From NCBI GenBank assembly GCA_031555145.1, contig JAVBUR010000054.1, positions 1 through 64,000 of the forward strand: a stretch of DNA of 64,000 nucleotides. The letters run 5' to 3'. The notes under the pieces were generated by a model. It had not been told where the DNA came from. It ran no database searches and worked only from the letters and a program-made list of their open reading frames with translations. The translations under genes were made by a program, and so were the position numbers. Of this stretch, positions 34,859-44,179 are shown one piece after another. The first letter of the stretch is position 1; each line of letters starts with the position of its first letter. Source of the stretch: JAJDIA01 sp031555145 (GTDB lineage Bacteria; Bacteroidota; Bacteroidia; Bacteroidales; Tannerellaceae).

Positions 34859-35080
34859 ATGACTCGTTTTAAGGACAAAACACTCAGAGAGAAGATCCTG
34901 CTCTCGGTCGGGATCTTCTTCTTTCTGCTCTATTTTTCGCTAGGGCTCCTTTTCGTTTTTTACAAGGACATGCCGTTTGATATGCAGCCTTGGCAAAAGA
35001 TCGGATTTGGGGTTGTGCTCATCGCCTATGCTGGTTTCCGGTTGGTGCGACTACTTAGAAGTGACCCGGTTGACAACTGA
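34859..35080 (+). CDS. small two-helix membrane protein of the TonB operon
   Basis: 73 residues: a charged N-terminus (MTRFKDKTLREKILLSV), two helices (about 14-34 and 46-64) and a basic end. It starts 4 bases after tonB and 16 bases before the PstS-like gene, so it is a true operon member. I recognise no named family. A structural role with the motor is possible but not shown. Confidence 0.8.
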   Translation: MTRFKDKTLREKILLSVGIFFFLLYFSLGLLFVFYKDMPFDMQPWQKIGFGVVLIAYAGFRLVRLLRSDPVDN

Positions 35081-35096
35081 CAATACGACAGTCAAA

Positions 35097-35990
35097 ATGA
35101 CTAAATTCACGTTTTACATCATAGCCTTCACGCTCACCGCCGGATTTTTCTCCTGTCAGTCTAACAAGAAAGCAGAAGAAACACCTACCCGCGGGAATGC
35201 CACGATCCTGGTAGACGAAACGTTCTATCCCATGATTGACGGACAGGTACAGGTCTTCGAAAGCCAGTACCCTTACGCCCATCTGGATATCATCACCCGT
35301 CCCGAACAGGAGATCGCCCGGCTGTTGGCAGCCGACACGTCGCGTATAGCGATCCTCTCACGTGAACTTACACCGGGCGAACAAAGCTATTTCGACAACC
35401 TGCGCCTTATTCCGCGGGTAACTGAAATTGCTTACGACGCGATCGCCCTCATTGTCAGTAAAGCTTTTGCCGATCCGGTCATAACCGAAACAGACCTGCA
35501 GGCACTGCTGGCCGGTCGTTCTAATCCTGGAAAGTATGTTCTTGTATTCGATAACAGCCAGTCGAGTACCGTCAAATACATGCAATCATATGCCGGGATC
35601 GATACCCTTCCACTGTCCTACACCTACTCCGTCAAGAGTAACCGGGAACTACTCGATTACATCGCACGTACCGAAATTGCCATCGGCTTCAGCGGTGTGG
35701 ACTGGCTGTATGAACCCGACGACAACCAGAAGGCTGCTCTCGACAACATCAAGGTACTGCCTATCCAAACCTGCACAGGAACTTATCGCCCCACCCAGAA
35801 CGATGTGGCGGAAGGGACCTACCCTTTCATCCGTAAGATAAGCCTTATCAACTGCCAGGGGACTGCAGGCCTCGGATTAGGATTTGCCTCCTTCCTGGCC
35901 GGCGATATCGGGCAGCGTATCATACTCAAATCGGGATTGGTGCCCGTCACCTATCCCAAACGTGAGATTAAAGTAAGAAAACAATTATAA
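35097..35990 (+). CDS. PstS-like substrate-binding lipoprotein
   Basis: 297 residues. I chose the ATG at 35097 because it starts a lipoprotein signal (TLTAGFFSC). The mature domain is of the PstS-like type II periplasmic-binding fold: ATILVDETFYPMI near residue 40, RIAILSRELTPGE, and a hinge around YDAIALIVSKAFADP. There are no ABC transporter genes nearby, so it is unlikely to feed a Pst importer. This gene is commonly found in Bacteroidetes exb-tonB operons, where it may act as a ligand sensor or chaperone. Function is inferred. Confidence 0.85.
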   Translation: MTKFTFYIIAFTLTAGFFSCQSNKKAEETPTRGNATILVDETFYPMIDGQVQVFESQYPYAHLDIITRPEQEIARLLAADTSRIAILSRELTPGEQSYFDNLRLIPRVTEIAYDAIALIVSKAFADPVITETDLQALLAGRSNPGKYVLVFDNSQSSTVKYMQSYAGIDTLPLSYTYSVKSNRELLDYIARTEIAIGFSGVDWLYEPDDNQKAALDNIKVLPIQTCTGTYRPTQNDVAEGTYPFIRKISLINCQGTAGLGLGFASFLAGDIGQRIILKSGLVPVTYPKREIKVRKQL

Positions 35991-36007
35991 CGTAATAAAT
36001 CAGTAAT

Positions 36008-37702
36008 ATGAAAGCAATAGCAATTACCGTCCTGCTGGCCATCGCAACCTGCATACAAGCATATGGTCAGGATCTTGAGGCGGCTCAGAAGGCAATCGAC
36101 GCCGAACAGTACGAAAAGGCAAAGGGTATCCTGGAGAGCCTTGTCAAAACAGACCCCACTGAAGGTGAAAACTACTTCCACCTCGGTGTGTTAGACCTTA
36201 TCATCGGTGAAGATGCCGTAGCCAAAGACTGTTTCAACAAAGGGATGGCGGCTAAAGACAACGCCAACCTCAATAACATCGGTCTCGGACTGCTCGCCCT
36301 CAATGATAATAATGTAACAGAAGCGGCTTCCCTCTTCGATAAATCCCTCAAGGGAGCAAAGAAGAAAGGAGTGAAAGAAATGGTTGCTATTGCCCGTGCT
36401 TACAGCCTGTCATTCCATCCCGATTACCAAAAGGCAGCCGAATATGCCCAAAGAGCCATCGATATCGATTCCAAGCTGGCGGAAGCCTACCTTGTTCTTG
36501 GAGATGCACAATACAACCTGTCTAAAGCCAGCGAGGCTTACATCGCCTACCGTACGGCTTACGATCTCGACAACAGTCTCTTGCGTGCCAAACTGCATAT
36601 GGCTGTTATCACCAAGAACGCCCGTTCATTCGGTAATGCTGTGAAAGAACTCGAAGAAGTCGCTTCTCTCAACCCCGACTACGGTCCTGCTTACCGCGAA
36701 CTGGCAGAGACGTATTATATGTGGTCGATGCTCGACAAGAGCAAGTACGATGCCAATATGGAGAAAGCGTTGGTGAACTACAAGAAATATATGGCGCTCA
36801 CTGACTATTCACTCGGTTCCCGTATGCGTCATGCCGACTTCCTGATCCTGGCTAAAGACTACAAGTCGCTCGAACAGGAAGCCATGGAAATGCAAAAGAT
36901 CGACAATGTGAACCCGCGTATCCTCCGTTACCTTGGTTATTCTGCCTACGAAAATGGCAACTACGAAGAAGCCATCGAAGCACTTACCCGCTTTATTGCA
37001 GGAGTAGACAGCAAACGCGTTGTCGGTTCAGACTACCTCTACCTCGCCAAGTCGGAAGGCAAGCTGGCCATTATACAGACACCGGACACGACCACTGTCG
37101 ATGCCACACATTTCGAACAGATGATCGCTTATCTCAATAAAGGTGCCGACATGGAAACCATGCCCGACGAAAGCCTCAGTGCCATCGGCGTGAACCTGTA
37201 CAAAGCCAAACAGTTCAACTACGCATCCGAACTCTTCAGCGTGTTGATCCGTAATCCACAAAGTACCTTGCTGGACCGGCTTTATTATGCCAACTCCGTA
37301 CTTTACAACGCTGCCTTTATGGATACGACAGGCCTTGCCGGTTACCAGGATATCCTGCAAAAGGCCGACTCTGTCTATGCCGCCGTTATCCAGGGATCAC
37401 CCACGACACAGGATACTTACCTGAATCGGGCGCGTCTCAATCGTTTTATGACGGATGATTCAGCTCAGGTCAACACGCTCAACTATTCGCAGGAATTCAT
37501 TGATGTGGTTGCTGCCAAAGGGGATGCTGAAATGACCAAAGAAAGCGTTAAACTCAAACTGGCCGAGGCCTATACCACCATCGGTTCTTTCTATGCCGAA
37601 TTGGATAAGCAGAAAGCTATCGAAAACTTCGAGAAGGCTGTCGCTCTTGATCCGGACAACGAACATGCTGTCCAGTCGCTTAAATTCTTAAAAAAGAAAT
37701 AG
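36008..37702 (+). CDS. periplasmic TPR protein, last gene of the TonB operon
   Basis: 564 residues with a signal peptide (ITVLLAIATCIQAYGQ). About ten TPR units cover most of the chain (AQKAIDAEQYEKAKGILESL, AEYAQRAIDIDSKLAEAYLV, AIENFEKAVALDPDNEHAVQ). Such proteins usually act as protein-interaction scaffolds; here the partner may be the TonB motor or its receptors. It starts 17 bases after the PstS-like gene. Confidence 0.88.
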   Translation: MKAIAITVLLAIATCIQAYGQDLEAAQKAIDAEQYEKAKGILESLVKTDPTEGENYFHLGVLDLIIGEDAVAKDCFNKGMAAKDNANLNNIGLGLLALNDNNVTEAASLFDKSLKGAKKKGVKEMVAIARAYSLSFHPDYQKAAEYAQRAIDIDSKLAEAYLVLGDAQYNLSKASEAYIAYRTAYDLDNSLLRAKLHMAVITKNARSFGNAVKELEEVASLNPDYGPAYRELAETYYMWSMLDKSKYDANMEKALVNYKKYMALTDYSLGSRMRHADFLILAKDYKSLEQEAMEMQKIDNVNPRILRYLGYSAYENGNYEEAIEALTRFIAGVDSKRVVGSDYLYLAKSEGKLAIIQTPDTTTVDATHFEQMIAYLNKGADMETMPDESLSAIGVNLYKAKQFNYASELFSVLIRNPQSTLLDRLYYANSVLYNAAFMDTTGLAGYQDILQKADSVYAAVIQGSPTTQDTYLNRARLNRFMTDDSAQVNTLNYSQEFIDVVAAKGDAEMTKESVKLKLAEAYTTIGSFYAELDKQKAIENFEKAVALDPDNEHAVQSLKFLKKK

Positions 37703-37790
37703 CAAATTGCCATCGTACTGAACATCCTGTTGGGCCTATTTCCCTCTGTGATTATGGAGTTGCCTCTGCAATAGTGAAAGGTGCCGGGTT

Positions 37791-38222
37791 TTATTTCATT
37801 CCGAACACTGTCACATTAGCCCGGCCACGGAGTACACCGCGGGTGTCGTACCAGAAGTCGATCCGGCGGATACTGCGTTTTCCCACTCCGCGGAGGTCGA
37901 TGATACGGCTTTCACCTCCTTGGGGAATATCATAGGCTGTCGGGATTTCATCAGGGGCACCGTCGTCGTATGTTACTTTTAAACGGACCAGTCGCAAAGG
38001 TGCATCGGTTACTTTAAACTTGATACGGCGGAAGTTATCAAATGGACCGGCCACTACAATGCCGTCGTGGTCGGCGGTAAACCGAGCCTCTGTTGTTCCG
38101 ATCACCCGCCACTGACCGGGCATTCCTGCTCGTGGTTGACGTACTTGTTGTGCGGATACGGGTAGGGATAAGCATGCCAACAGCATCACAATCCCAAAGG
38201 CAAATAAACGATTTCGTTTCAT
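37791..38222 (-). CDS. small secreted beta-rich protein of unknown function
   Basis: 143 residues with a signal peptide (IVMLLACLSLPVSAQ). The mature part looks like one small beta-sandwich (RFTADHDGIVVAGPFDNFRR, IDFWYDTRGVLRGRANVTVF). It resembles DUF2541-type proteins by eye; I am not sure. It is convergent with the TPR gene. Confidence 0.55.
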   Translation of the reverse strand: MKRNRLFAFGIVMLLACLSLPVSAQQVRQPRAGMPGQWRVIGTTEARFTADHDGIVVAGPFDNFRRIKFKVTDAPLRLVRLKVTYDDGAPDEIPTAYDIPQGGESRIIDLRGVGKRSIRRIDFWYDTRGVLRGRANVTVFGMK

Positions 38223-38296
38223 ACAGAATACTTTTTAGCGTTTTCTTAATAAAACGGCAATAAGCGCGAAAAGGTTCACCGCAAGGGTGCAAAAAA

Positions 38297-38337
38297 GACC
38301 GGCGGGAGAAGGACTGATTGTCCTTTCCCCGCCGGTC
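38297..38337 (-). terminator. terminator of the NahK-like kinase gene
   Basis: Long imperfect stem (GACCGGCGGG paired with CCCGCCGGTC, plus an inner AAGGAC/GTCCTT pair). It is followed on the minus strand by six T. Confidence 0.88.
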
Positions 38338-38361
38338 GTAGCTGGTATTGCAGCCGTTAGA

Positions 38362-39453
38362 TCATAACCATTGCTTCATGAAGTTTTCCATGATGGTGGC
38401 GTGGGCTTCGAGGCTTTGCAGGAGCTTGAACTGGGCACGAGTACGCACCAGGTTGTGTTGCGGGTAATGGATCTTGTAGTAGGTATCACCATTGATATAG
38501 TCGGTTAGGAAGCGGACGGTCTGCATGTAAGTCAGCAGACGGCCTCCGTACGGCAGCATGGATATCTCCAGTGGGGTGAGGAATGCCTTGGCTGTTTCCA
38601 TATATCCGCGTGTGTAGGCTTCGAAGATGGGCATGTTGACTTCGACGTTATCGAGGTTCTCATCGTCTTCTGCACCTGTATTGGCGCCGGTACGGATAAA
38701 GTCACCGATGTCGGAGAGTACGAAGCCGGGCATAACAGTATCGAGGTCGATCACGCAGAGCACTTTGCCTGTTTCATCGAAGAGGATGTTGTTCACCTTC
38801 GTGTCGCAGTGGTTGACACGTTTTTGCAGCTTGCCCTGGCGGTAGAGTTCTTCCTGGATGCACATGGCCGTGGCACGTTGTTCGATGGCTTCCACCAGAT
38901 CTTCCACCTGGTCGAGGCGCCCGGCGGCATTAGCCTTTACGGCGTCATGGAACTGCTGGAGGCGGAACTCCATATTGTGGAAGTTAGGAATCGTTTCACC
39001 CAGTGTCCCTTCGGGGATATCGGACAACATGGACTGGAAATCGCCGAAAGCACGACCGGCTTCGTACGACAACTCGGGCGTCACTTCTTCGTACCCTTTA
39101 CTGCGGGGGATGAAGAGGCAAACACGCCAGTAGCTATCGCCATCGAAATAATAGGTCTTACCGTCTTTCGTCGGCAGGAAGGTCAGCACCTTACGGTCGA
39201 TATCCGTACCGTCGCGTTCTTCCAGTTTTTGCCGGATGTGTGAGGTCACGATGTGGATATTGCGTTGCAGCATGTCCACATTGGTGAAGATATGATGGTT
39301 GATCCGTTGCAGGATGTACTTGGCTTCGCCCTTGTCGGTCATCACCTTTAGTGTGTCGTTGATATGGCCATTGCCAAAGGGTTCGGCCGATACGACATTA
39401 TCTTCCAGTATGAACTGACTGAGGATCTGTACTAATTCTTCTTGTGTCTTCAT
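38362..39453 (-). CDS. aminoglycoside phosphotransferase-fold kinase, N-acetylhexosamine 1-kinase-like
   Basis: 363 residues. Kinase-like motifs: ILQRINHHIFTN near the N-terminus, HCDTKVNNILFD (catalytic Asp loop) and LCVIDLDTVMPGFVLSDIGD (metal-binding Asp). These match the NahK group that phosphorylates GlcNAc/GalNAc at C1 in mucin and milk-sugar salvage; older Bacteroides annotations call such genes mucin desulfatase. Cytosolic. It has its own -7 box and terminator. It lies upstream of a large beta-galactosidase gene. Confidence 0.82.
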   Translation of the reverse strand: MKTQEELVQILSQFILEDNVVSAEPFGNGHINDTLKVMTDKGEAKYILQRINHHIFTNVDMLQRNIHIVTSHIRQKLEERDGTDIDRKVLTFLPTKDGKTYYFDGDSYWRVCLFIPRSKGYEEVTPELSYEAGRAFGDFQSMLSDIPEGTLGETIPNFHNMEFRLQQFHDAVKANAAGRLDQVEDLVEAIEQRATAMCIQEELYRQGKLQKRVNHCDTKVNNILFDETGKVLCVIDLDTVMPGFVLSDIGDFIRTGANTGAEDDENLDNVEVNMPIFEAYTRGYMETAKAFLTPLEISMLPYGGRLLTYMQTVRFLTDYINGDTYYKIHYPQHNLVRTRAQFKLLQSLEAHATIMENFMKQWL

Positions 39454-39482
39454 TCTACTTATTTAGTTGGTTATTAGATGCG

Positions 39483-39490
39483 CAAATATA
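39483..39490 (-). promoter_or_regulatory. -7 box for the NahK-like kinase gene
   Basis: Minus strand TAtaTTTG, 29 bases upstream of the start. It lies between the kinase and the end of the beta-galactosidase gene. Confidence 0.45.
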
Positions 39491-39514
39491 GATAAATCAT
39501 CTTAACTTAACTCC

Positions 39515-42500
39515 TTATTCGGCCAGAATTGTTAACTCGGCTCCTGAAGCATAGTCTCGTCCATTCTGCTCGTTCAACGCCGTGAAACGGACGTAACGTG
39601 CTTTCACCGGTTGCGCGAATAATATTCTCTTCTCTCTGGAGCCTCTTGCAAAGCTCCCTTTATCAACCGGCTCTCCCCAGTTTTTTCCATCCATGCTGAC
39701 CTGGATGGAGTAGTCCTTGATATTGCCATTGCCTCCATCCTGGCGGGGAAGATAAGTAAATCCTTTGATCAGTTTGACTTCACCGGCATCAAGGTCTACC
39801 CAGTGGGGATACTGGGCCAGGGTAACTGAATACATGGTGTGCCAGATTGTATTCGGATCACCGTCGACCAGGTATTTGGCTTCTCCCTCATCGGTTTCCT
39901 GGCTACTGGCATAGACAACTTCCATCTGGATACTCTCCATCTTATCAAAAGTCATCGTGGCTTTGATCTCAGGACGGTCTTTATACCAGGCGGTAATAGT
40001 GCCTCCATTCCGCATCGGAACAGGCTGGGTGTATTCTTTGGCTTTATTTCCGTCGACCGTATAGTAAAGTACTGACCCGGCTTTAGCCGAAGGGGTAGCG
40101 TTGCCTATACGGTCGCGGGATATGGAGAAAGGCTGATCCCCAGCTGGTTTTACATTACCGATAACAGACAAATCTTTGCCGGCCGGACGAATAATGAAGC
40201 CTGTTTGGTGATGAGTGGCATAGACACGATCCGGTTCCAGCGGCGCTCCCTGTCCGCAACTGTTTCCGCCAAGGCCCGTTACGGCAGCATCCAGGTGGAG
40301 GTAGGTATCACCTACGGGAGGCAGTTGATAGATATGGGGTGCCAGGATCAGGTCGAGTGCCGAATAGGGGAGGGCAGATACCGATAAACGATCGGTCGCC
40401 ACAAAGATGGCACCATTGCCAGTCTGATCCGTCAGTGCACACCAACGTACATCTTCATGGTTGCCGATATCTTGTGGTTTCGGGAAGTTTACGAATTCAC
40501 CGACTACGGTATTTTTATGTTCCTCAATGAACTGTCCGGTCTTGCGGTCGGGGTAGTTGTCGATCGGTCCGCGGCCATAGTACGTGAAGTTCGAGTAGGC
40601 TTGCGGAATTTTCATTGCATAACCCAGGCGGGGCAATACCAGGCTCGGTTTGTTGGAGGTGATACTGGCTTCCAGTTCGATTGAACCATCCGGATAAACC
40701 GTCCAGATCTGATTGGTGGTAAACTTGAAGTCACTGTTTCCGAACTTGCTGTCGGTCAACTCTTCAATGCTGTTCTTACCGGTCGTTGTCCCACCCAGGA
40801 TCTTCGCGGCATTCGGTGCTTGCGATTCTACGATGAAGGAAAGGACGGCTTTATTGTCTTTGACGGTTACATGGCTGTCGAGCGTCTTATGGATCAGGTT
40901 GTGCAACCCATTCTCAAACCAGGAAGCGTAGAACCAGTTGTCGTTATTGACAAATGCGCGCAGGGCGTCCAGTTTGGGACCGTTACCGTCGGCAATAACA
41001 GTATGGGAGCCATATACCAGGCTATATACAGAACCGGTGTTCAGGTCGAACTTGGCTTCGAAATCCTTGCCTTTAATCGTATGGAACTGTCCGGATACGG
41101 TAGAGGTCAATTTACCGGAAGCATTGGCGGCGATGCTGATCAGCGGGCGATCTGTGGCTTCCTGCACCAGTATCTGATCTTCGGCAACCACAAAGCCTTT
41201 ATCCGCCCAGAGTTTATTCTCTTTCAACAGGAACTGGAACTTCACAAAGTATTCGGAGGAGGCACTCAGTTGATCGAATGCGTAAGGAACGGTGACGGTC
41301 CCCTTTTTCCGTGGTGCGATCGTCTCCGGCAGCAATGTGCCGCTTTTAATCTCGTTACCGTTCTCGTAGATCGACCATCTCACCTCGTAACCTGAGAGAT
41401 CATTGAAATAGTATTTGTTGAAAATCTCGAAGCGACCTTTCTTTGTGTCGATCGCTTTGACGTCAATGTGCTGGTACACCTTTTTGACCTCATAATATTG
41501 GGGCTTCGGCTCCAGGTCGGCGAATACGATACCGTTCATTACAAACTGCCCGTCGTTGGGGAATTCTCCGAAGTCGCCACCGTAGCACAGGTACCGTTCT
41601 CCGGTCACTTTATCGTAGTTGTACATGGATTGATCCACCCAGTCCCAAATAGCTCCTCCGCAGAAGAAGTTAGTCGATTCGATAGCATCCCAGTAGTCCA
41701 CCAGGTTGCCGCAGGCATTCCCCATGGAGTGGGCGTATTCTGATACGTGGAACGGATATTTAATATCGTAGGTTCCTGTTACGGCGCCACGCATCCAGCC
41801 GATGGACGGATATTGGTTGGACCCCATGTCGACGATCGAGTTGTTGCGTTCATACTGCACCGGACGGGTGAGATCTACTTTCTTCAAGGCGTCGTAGGCT
41901 GAAACGAAGTTCTTACCCGGACCGGCCTCATTGCCCAGCGACCAGATCACGATAGAGGGGTGGTTGATATTGGCATGAACCATTTCCATCACGCGGGCTA
42001 TGTGGGCCGCTTCCCATTCTTTCGGGTGGGAGAGCGATGCCTCGCCATAGTAATATTCGTGCGATTCGATATTGGCTTCATCTTCCAGATAGATACCGTA
42101 TTTATCGCATAAGAAATACCAGTAGGGATCAGTCGGATAATGTGAGTTGCGTACGTGATTGATATTGGCACGCATCATCAGTTTAATTTCATTCTCCATC
42201 ATGTCGCGGGTAATCGCTTTACCGACTGAAGGATTCGTTTCGTGACGGTTGGTGCCTTTCAATTTGACGGTTTTTCCGTTTATATAGTAGTAGCGGCCGG
42301 CTAATCCAAATTCATCTTCCGAAGCGGGTGTGTCTTTGATTTCTACCTTGACGAATCCGACAATGGTGGAAACGGTTTCTATCGTTTTGCCTTTTGCATC
42401 TTTCAATTCCGCTACCAGGGTATAACGATATGGATTTTCAGCCGACCATTGATGCGGCGACAACACGTTCAATACCGTTCCGGATTCCAATTCCTGGCCT

Positions 42501-43528
42501 GCTTGCAGGGCTCCGACAGTGGCTGTAGCTACAGCGCCGCTTACCGGTGTATTCTCATCGGTATATAATTTGTTGGCAAACAAGGTGTATGCCAGTTTGT
42601 AGTCCTTGGCGGCTTTAGTGCCGAGGTTACGGATATCGGCACGGATGTTTAGTGATCCATTGGTATAGGTGTTGTCCAGATCCGATGTAACCGTTAGGTC
42701 GCGGATATGCACTGCCGGCGTTGAATACAAGGCAACCGTACGGAAGATCCCCGGCAGGCGGAACATATCCTGTGCTTCCAGGAAAGATGCGTCGGAACTG
42801 CGATATACCTCGGCGGCTACCGTATTTGTCCCCTTTCGTAGATACGGGGTGATATTGAAACGAGCCGTATTGCGCGAGTTTTTGGAGAAGCCGACATACT
42901 GGCCGTTGATCCAGAGGTAGAAGAACGAATCGACTCCGTCGAACTGGATAAATACTTCACGGCCATTCCAGTCTTGTGGGATATTGAACTCACGACGGTA
43001 AGAGCCTACTTCATTCCGGTGCTTATAGGTGGTCCAGGTAGTTGGGGGTGTGCGCATCACACCTCCACGCCAGTCGTCCACTTTGACACTATGCTGGAAA
43101 ATCACCGGTTGGTTCACATAGATAGGTACACCATATTTCAGGCTACCGTCTTTCTGAATACCGTAGATATTCCAGCTAGAAGGAACCGGAATTATATCCC
43201 AAGAGGAAACGTCAAATTCATTTTTATAAAAATCTTTCGGACGGGAATCGGGATCCGGTGCCCAATTGAACTTCCAGTTTCCATTTAATGATTGCCAGAA
43301 TATACTGTTTTCCGGCAATACTTTACGGGCGCTTTCTACATCCTGGAATGAAAAGAACCAGGCACGAGGCTGTTCCTTATTCAGTGCCAGGTTCTCGGGT
43401 GATTGCCACTCATCCCCGGTGGGATTGGCCGCACGGGAATAATAAAAGCCTTTCAACGGGGTTTGCTGTGCACATACATTGGCCACAGTGCAGAACAACA
43501 AGGCATAAATAAAAATAGACTTAAGCAT
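39515..43528 (-). CDS. large GH2 beta-galactosidase with C-terminal discoidin-like module
   Basis: 1337 residues with a signal peptide (SIFIYALLFCTVANVCAQQ). The GH2 catalytic core follows the usual order: sugar-binding domain, immunoglobulin-like domain, TIM barrel (acid/base E534 in WSLGNEAGPG, nucleophile E597 in HVSEYAHSMGN), then the LacZ-type domain 5. From about 1090 a chitobiase C-terminal-like segment and an F5/8 type C (CBM32-like) domain are added (YLVDGDPNTIWHTMYS, ARYVRFTALNEQNGRDYASG). It should cleave beta-galactosides on host or plant glycans in the periplasm or at the surface. Confidence 0.93.
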   Translation of the reverse strand: MLKSIFIYALLFCTVANVCAQQTPLKGFYYSRAANPTGDEWQSPENLALNKEQPRAWFFSFQDVESARKVLPENSIFWQSLNGNWKFNWAPDPDSRPKDFYKNEFDVSSWDIIPVPSSWNIYGIQKDGSLKYGVPIYVNQPVIFQHSVKVDDWRGGVMRTPPTTWTTYKHRNEVGSYRREFNIPQDWNGREVFIQFDGVDSFFYLWINGQYVGFSKNSRNTARFNITPYLRKGTNTVAAEVYRSSDASFLEAQDMFRLPGIFRTVALYSTPAVHIRDLTVTSDLDNTYTNGSLNIRADIRNLGTKAAKDYKLAYTLFANKLYTDENTPVSGAVATATVGALQAGQELESGTVLNVLSPHQWSAENPYRYTLVAELKDAKGKTIETVSTIVGFVKVEIKDTPASEDEFGLAGRYYYINGKTVKLKGTNRHETNPSVGKAITRDMMENEIKLMMRANINHVRNSHYPTDPYWYFLCDKYGIYLEDEANIESHEYYYGEASLSHPKEWEAAHIARVMEMVHANINHPSIVIWSLGNEAGPGKNFVSAYDALKKVDLTRPVQYERNNSIVDMGSNQYPSIGWMRGAVTGTYDIKYPFHVSEYAHSMGNACGNLVDYWDAIESTNFFCGGAIWDWVDQSMYNYDKVTGERYLCYGGDFGEFPNDGQFVMNGIVFADLEPKPQYYEVKKVYQHIDVKAIDTKKGRFEIFNKYYFNDLSGYEVRWSIYENGNEIKSGTLLPETIAPRKKGTVTVPYAFDQLSASSEYFVKFQFLLKENKLWADKGFVVAEDQILVQEATDRPLISIAANASGKLTSTVSGQFHTIKGKDFEAKFDLNTGSVYSLVYGSHTVIADGNGPKLDALRAFVNNDNWFYASWFENGLHNLIHKTLDSHVTVKDNKAVLSFIVESQAPNAAKILGGTTTGKNSIEELTDSKFGNSDFKFTTNQIWTVYPDGSIELEASITSNKPSLVLPRLGYAMKIPQAYSNFTYYGRGPIDNYPDRKTGQFIEEHKNTVVGEFVNFPKPQDIGNHEDVRWCALTDQTGNGAIFVATDRLSVSALPYSALDLILAPHIYQLPPVGDTYLHLDAAVTGLGGNSCGQGAPLEPDRVYATHHQTGFIIRPAGKDLSVIGNVKPAGDQPFSISRDRIGNATPSAKAGSVLYYTVDGNKAKEYTQPVPMRNGGTITAWYKDRPEIKATMTFDKMESIQMEVVYASSQETDEGEAKYLVDGDPNTIWHTMYSVTLAQYPHWVDLDAGEVKLIKGFTYLPRQDGGNGNIKDYSIQVSMDGKNWGEPVDKGSFARGSREKRILFAQPVKARYVRFTALNEQNGRDYASGAELTILAE

Positions 43529-43653
43529 TTCTTGTGTTTTTAAGTTGATTTAGATTTAGTTGCGCCTGGGAAGAAAAACGTATCATTCTCCAAGCGAAGC
43601 AAAATTACACACAAAAAACGGCATTCCTCCATCTTAACGGAATAAAGATAAAT

Positions 43654-43685
43654 AAAAAGGGCTGCCTTGACGGGCAGCCCTTTTT
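43654..43685 (-). terminator. terminator of rpmE
   Basis: Stem GGGCTGCC/GGCAGCCC extended by AAAAA/TTTTT. The T run is on the minus strand after rpmE. Confidence 0.92.
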
Positions 43686-43703
43686 ATATGATCGGTTACG
43701 GGA

Positions 43704-43958
43704 TTATTTCTTGTTACGGTTACCGTAGCGGCTCATGAACTTATCAACACGTCCGGCGGTATCGACCAACTTAGCCTTACCAGTGTAGAACGGGTGAGAA
43801 GTGTTAGAGATTTCAATCTTTACCAGCGGATATGTAACACCGTCGAGTTCGATTGTCTCTCTTGCGTTGATGGTAGAACGCGTGATGAACACGTCTTCGT
43901 TAGACATGTCCTTGAATACAACAGGACGATAGTTGTCCGGATGAATACCTTTCTTCAT
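43704..43958 (-). CDS. rpmE: 50S ribosomal protein bL31, type B
   Basis: 84 residues: MKKGIHPDNYRPVVFKDMSN at the start and SHPFYTGKAKLVDTAGRVDK before the end, both diagnostic for bL31. The CxxC zinc motif of type A is absent, so this is the zinc-independent type B protein. Single gene with a full promoter and terminator. Confidence 0.97.
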   Translation of the reverse strand: MKKGIHPDNYRPVVFKDMSNEDVFITRSTINARETIELDGVTYPLVKIEISNTSHPFYTGKAKLVDTAGRVDKFMSRYGNRNKK

Positions 43959-44018
43959 TGCTTTTATCTGTTTTTAATTTATAATCAAACTGTTGTTGGT
44001 AACCGGTAAATTGGGATG

Positions 44019-44049
44019 CAAAGGTATGGATTAGAGTTGAAGAAACAAA
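44019..44049 (-). promoter_or_regulatory. consensus promoter of rpmE
   Basis: Minus strand TTTG (44046-44049), a 19-base spacer and TAccTTTG (44019-44026). This is the complete Bacteroidetes primary-sigma promoter. Confidence 0.75.
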
Positions 44050-44131
44050 GAAATTCGATTTATTTTTTCCGGACGTGCTGATTTTGTGTTATTTTATATG
44101 TTTTATGACATGCCCGGGGCGAAAGTTTTTG

Positions 44132-44139
44132 TACCTTTG
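44132..44139 (+). promoter_or_regulatory. -7 box for the aldolase gene
   Basis: TAccTTTG, 40 bases upstream of the start codon. It is divergent from the rpmE promoter. Confidence 0.55.
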
Positions 44140-44179
44140 CGCAGGTTTTTAAATCATTAACAATCTAAGATATACTACA

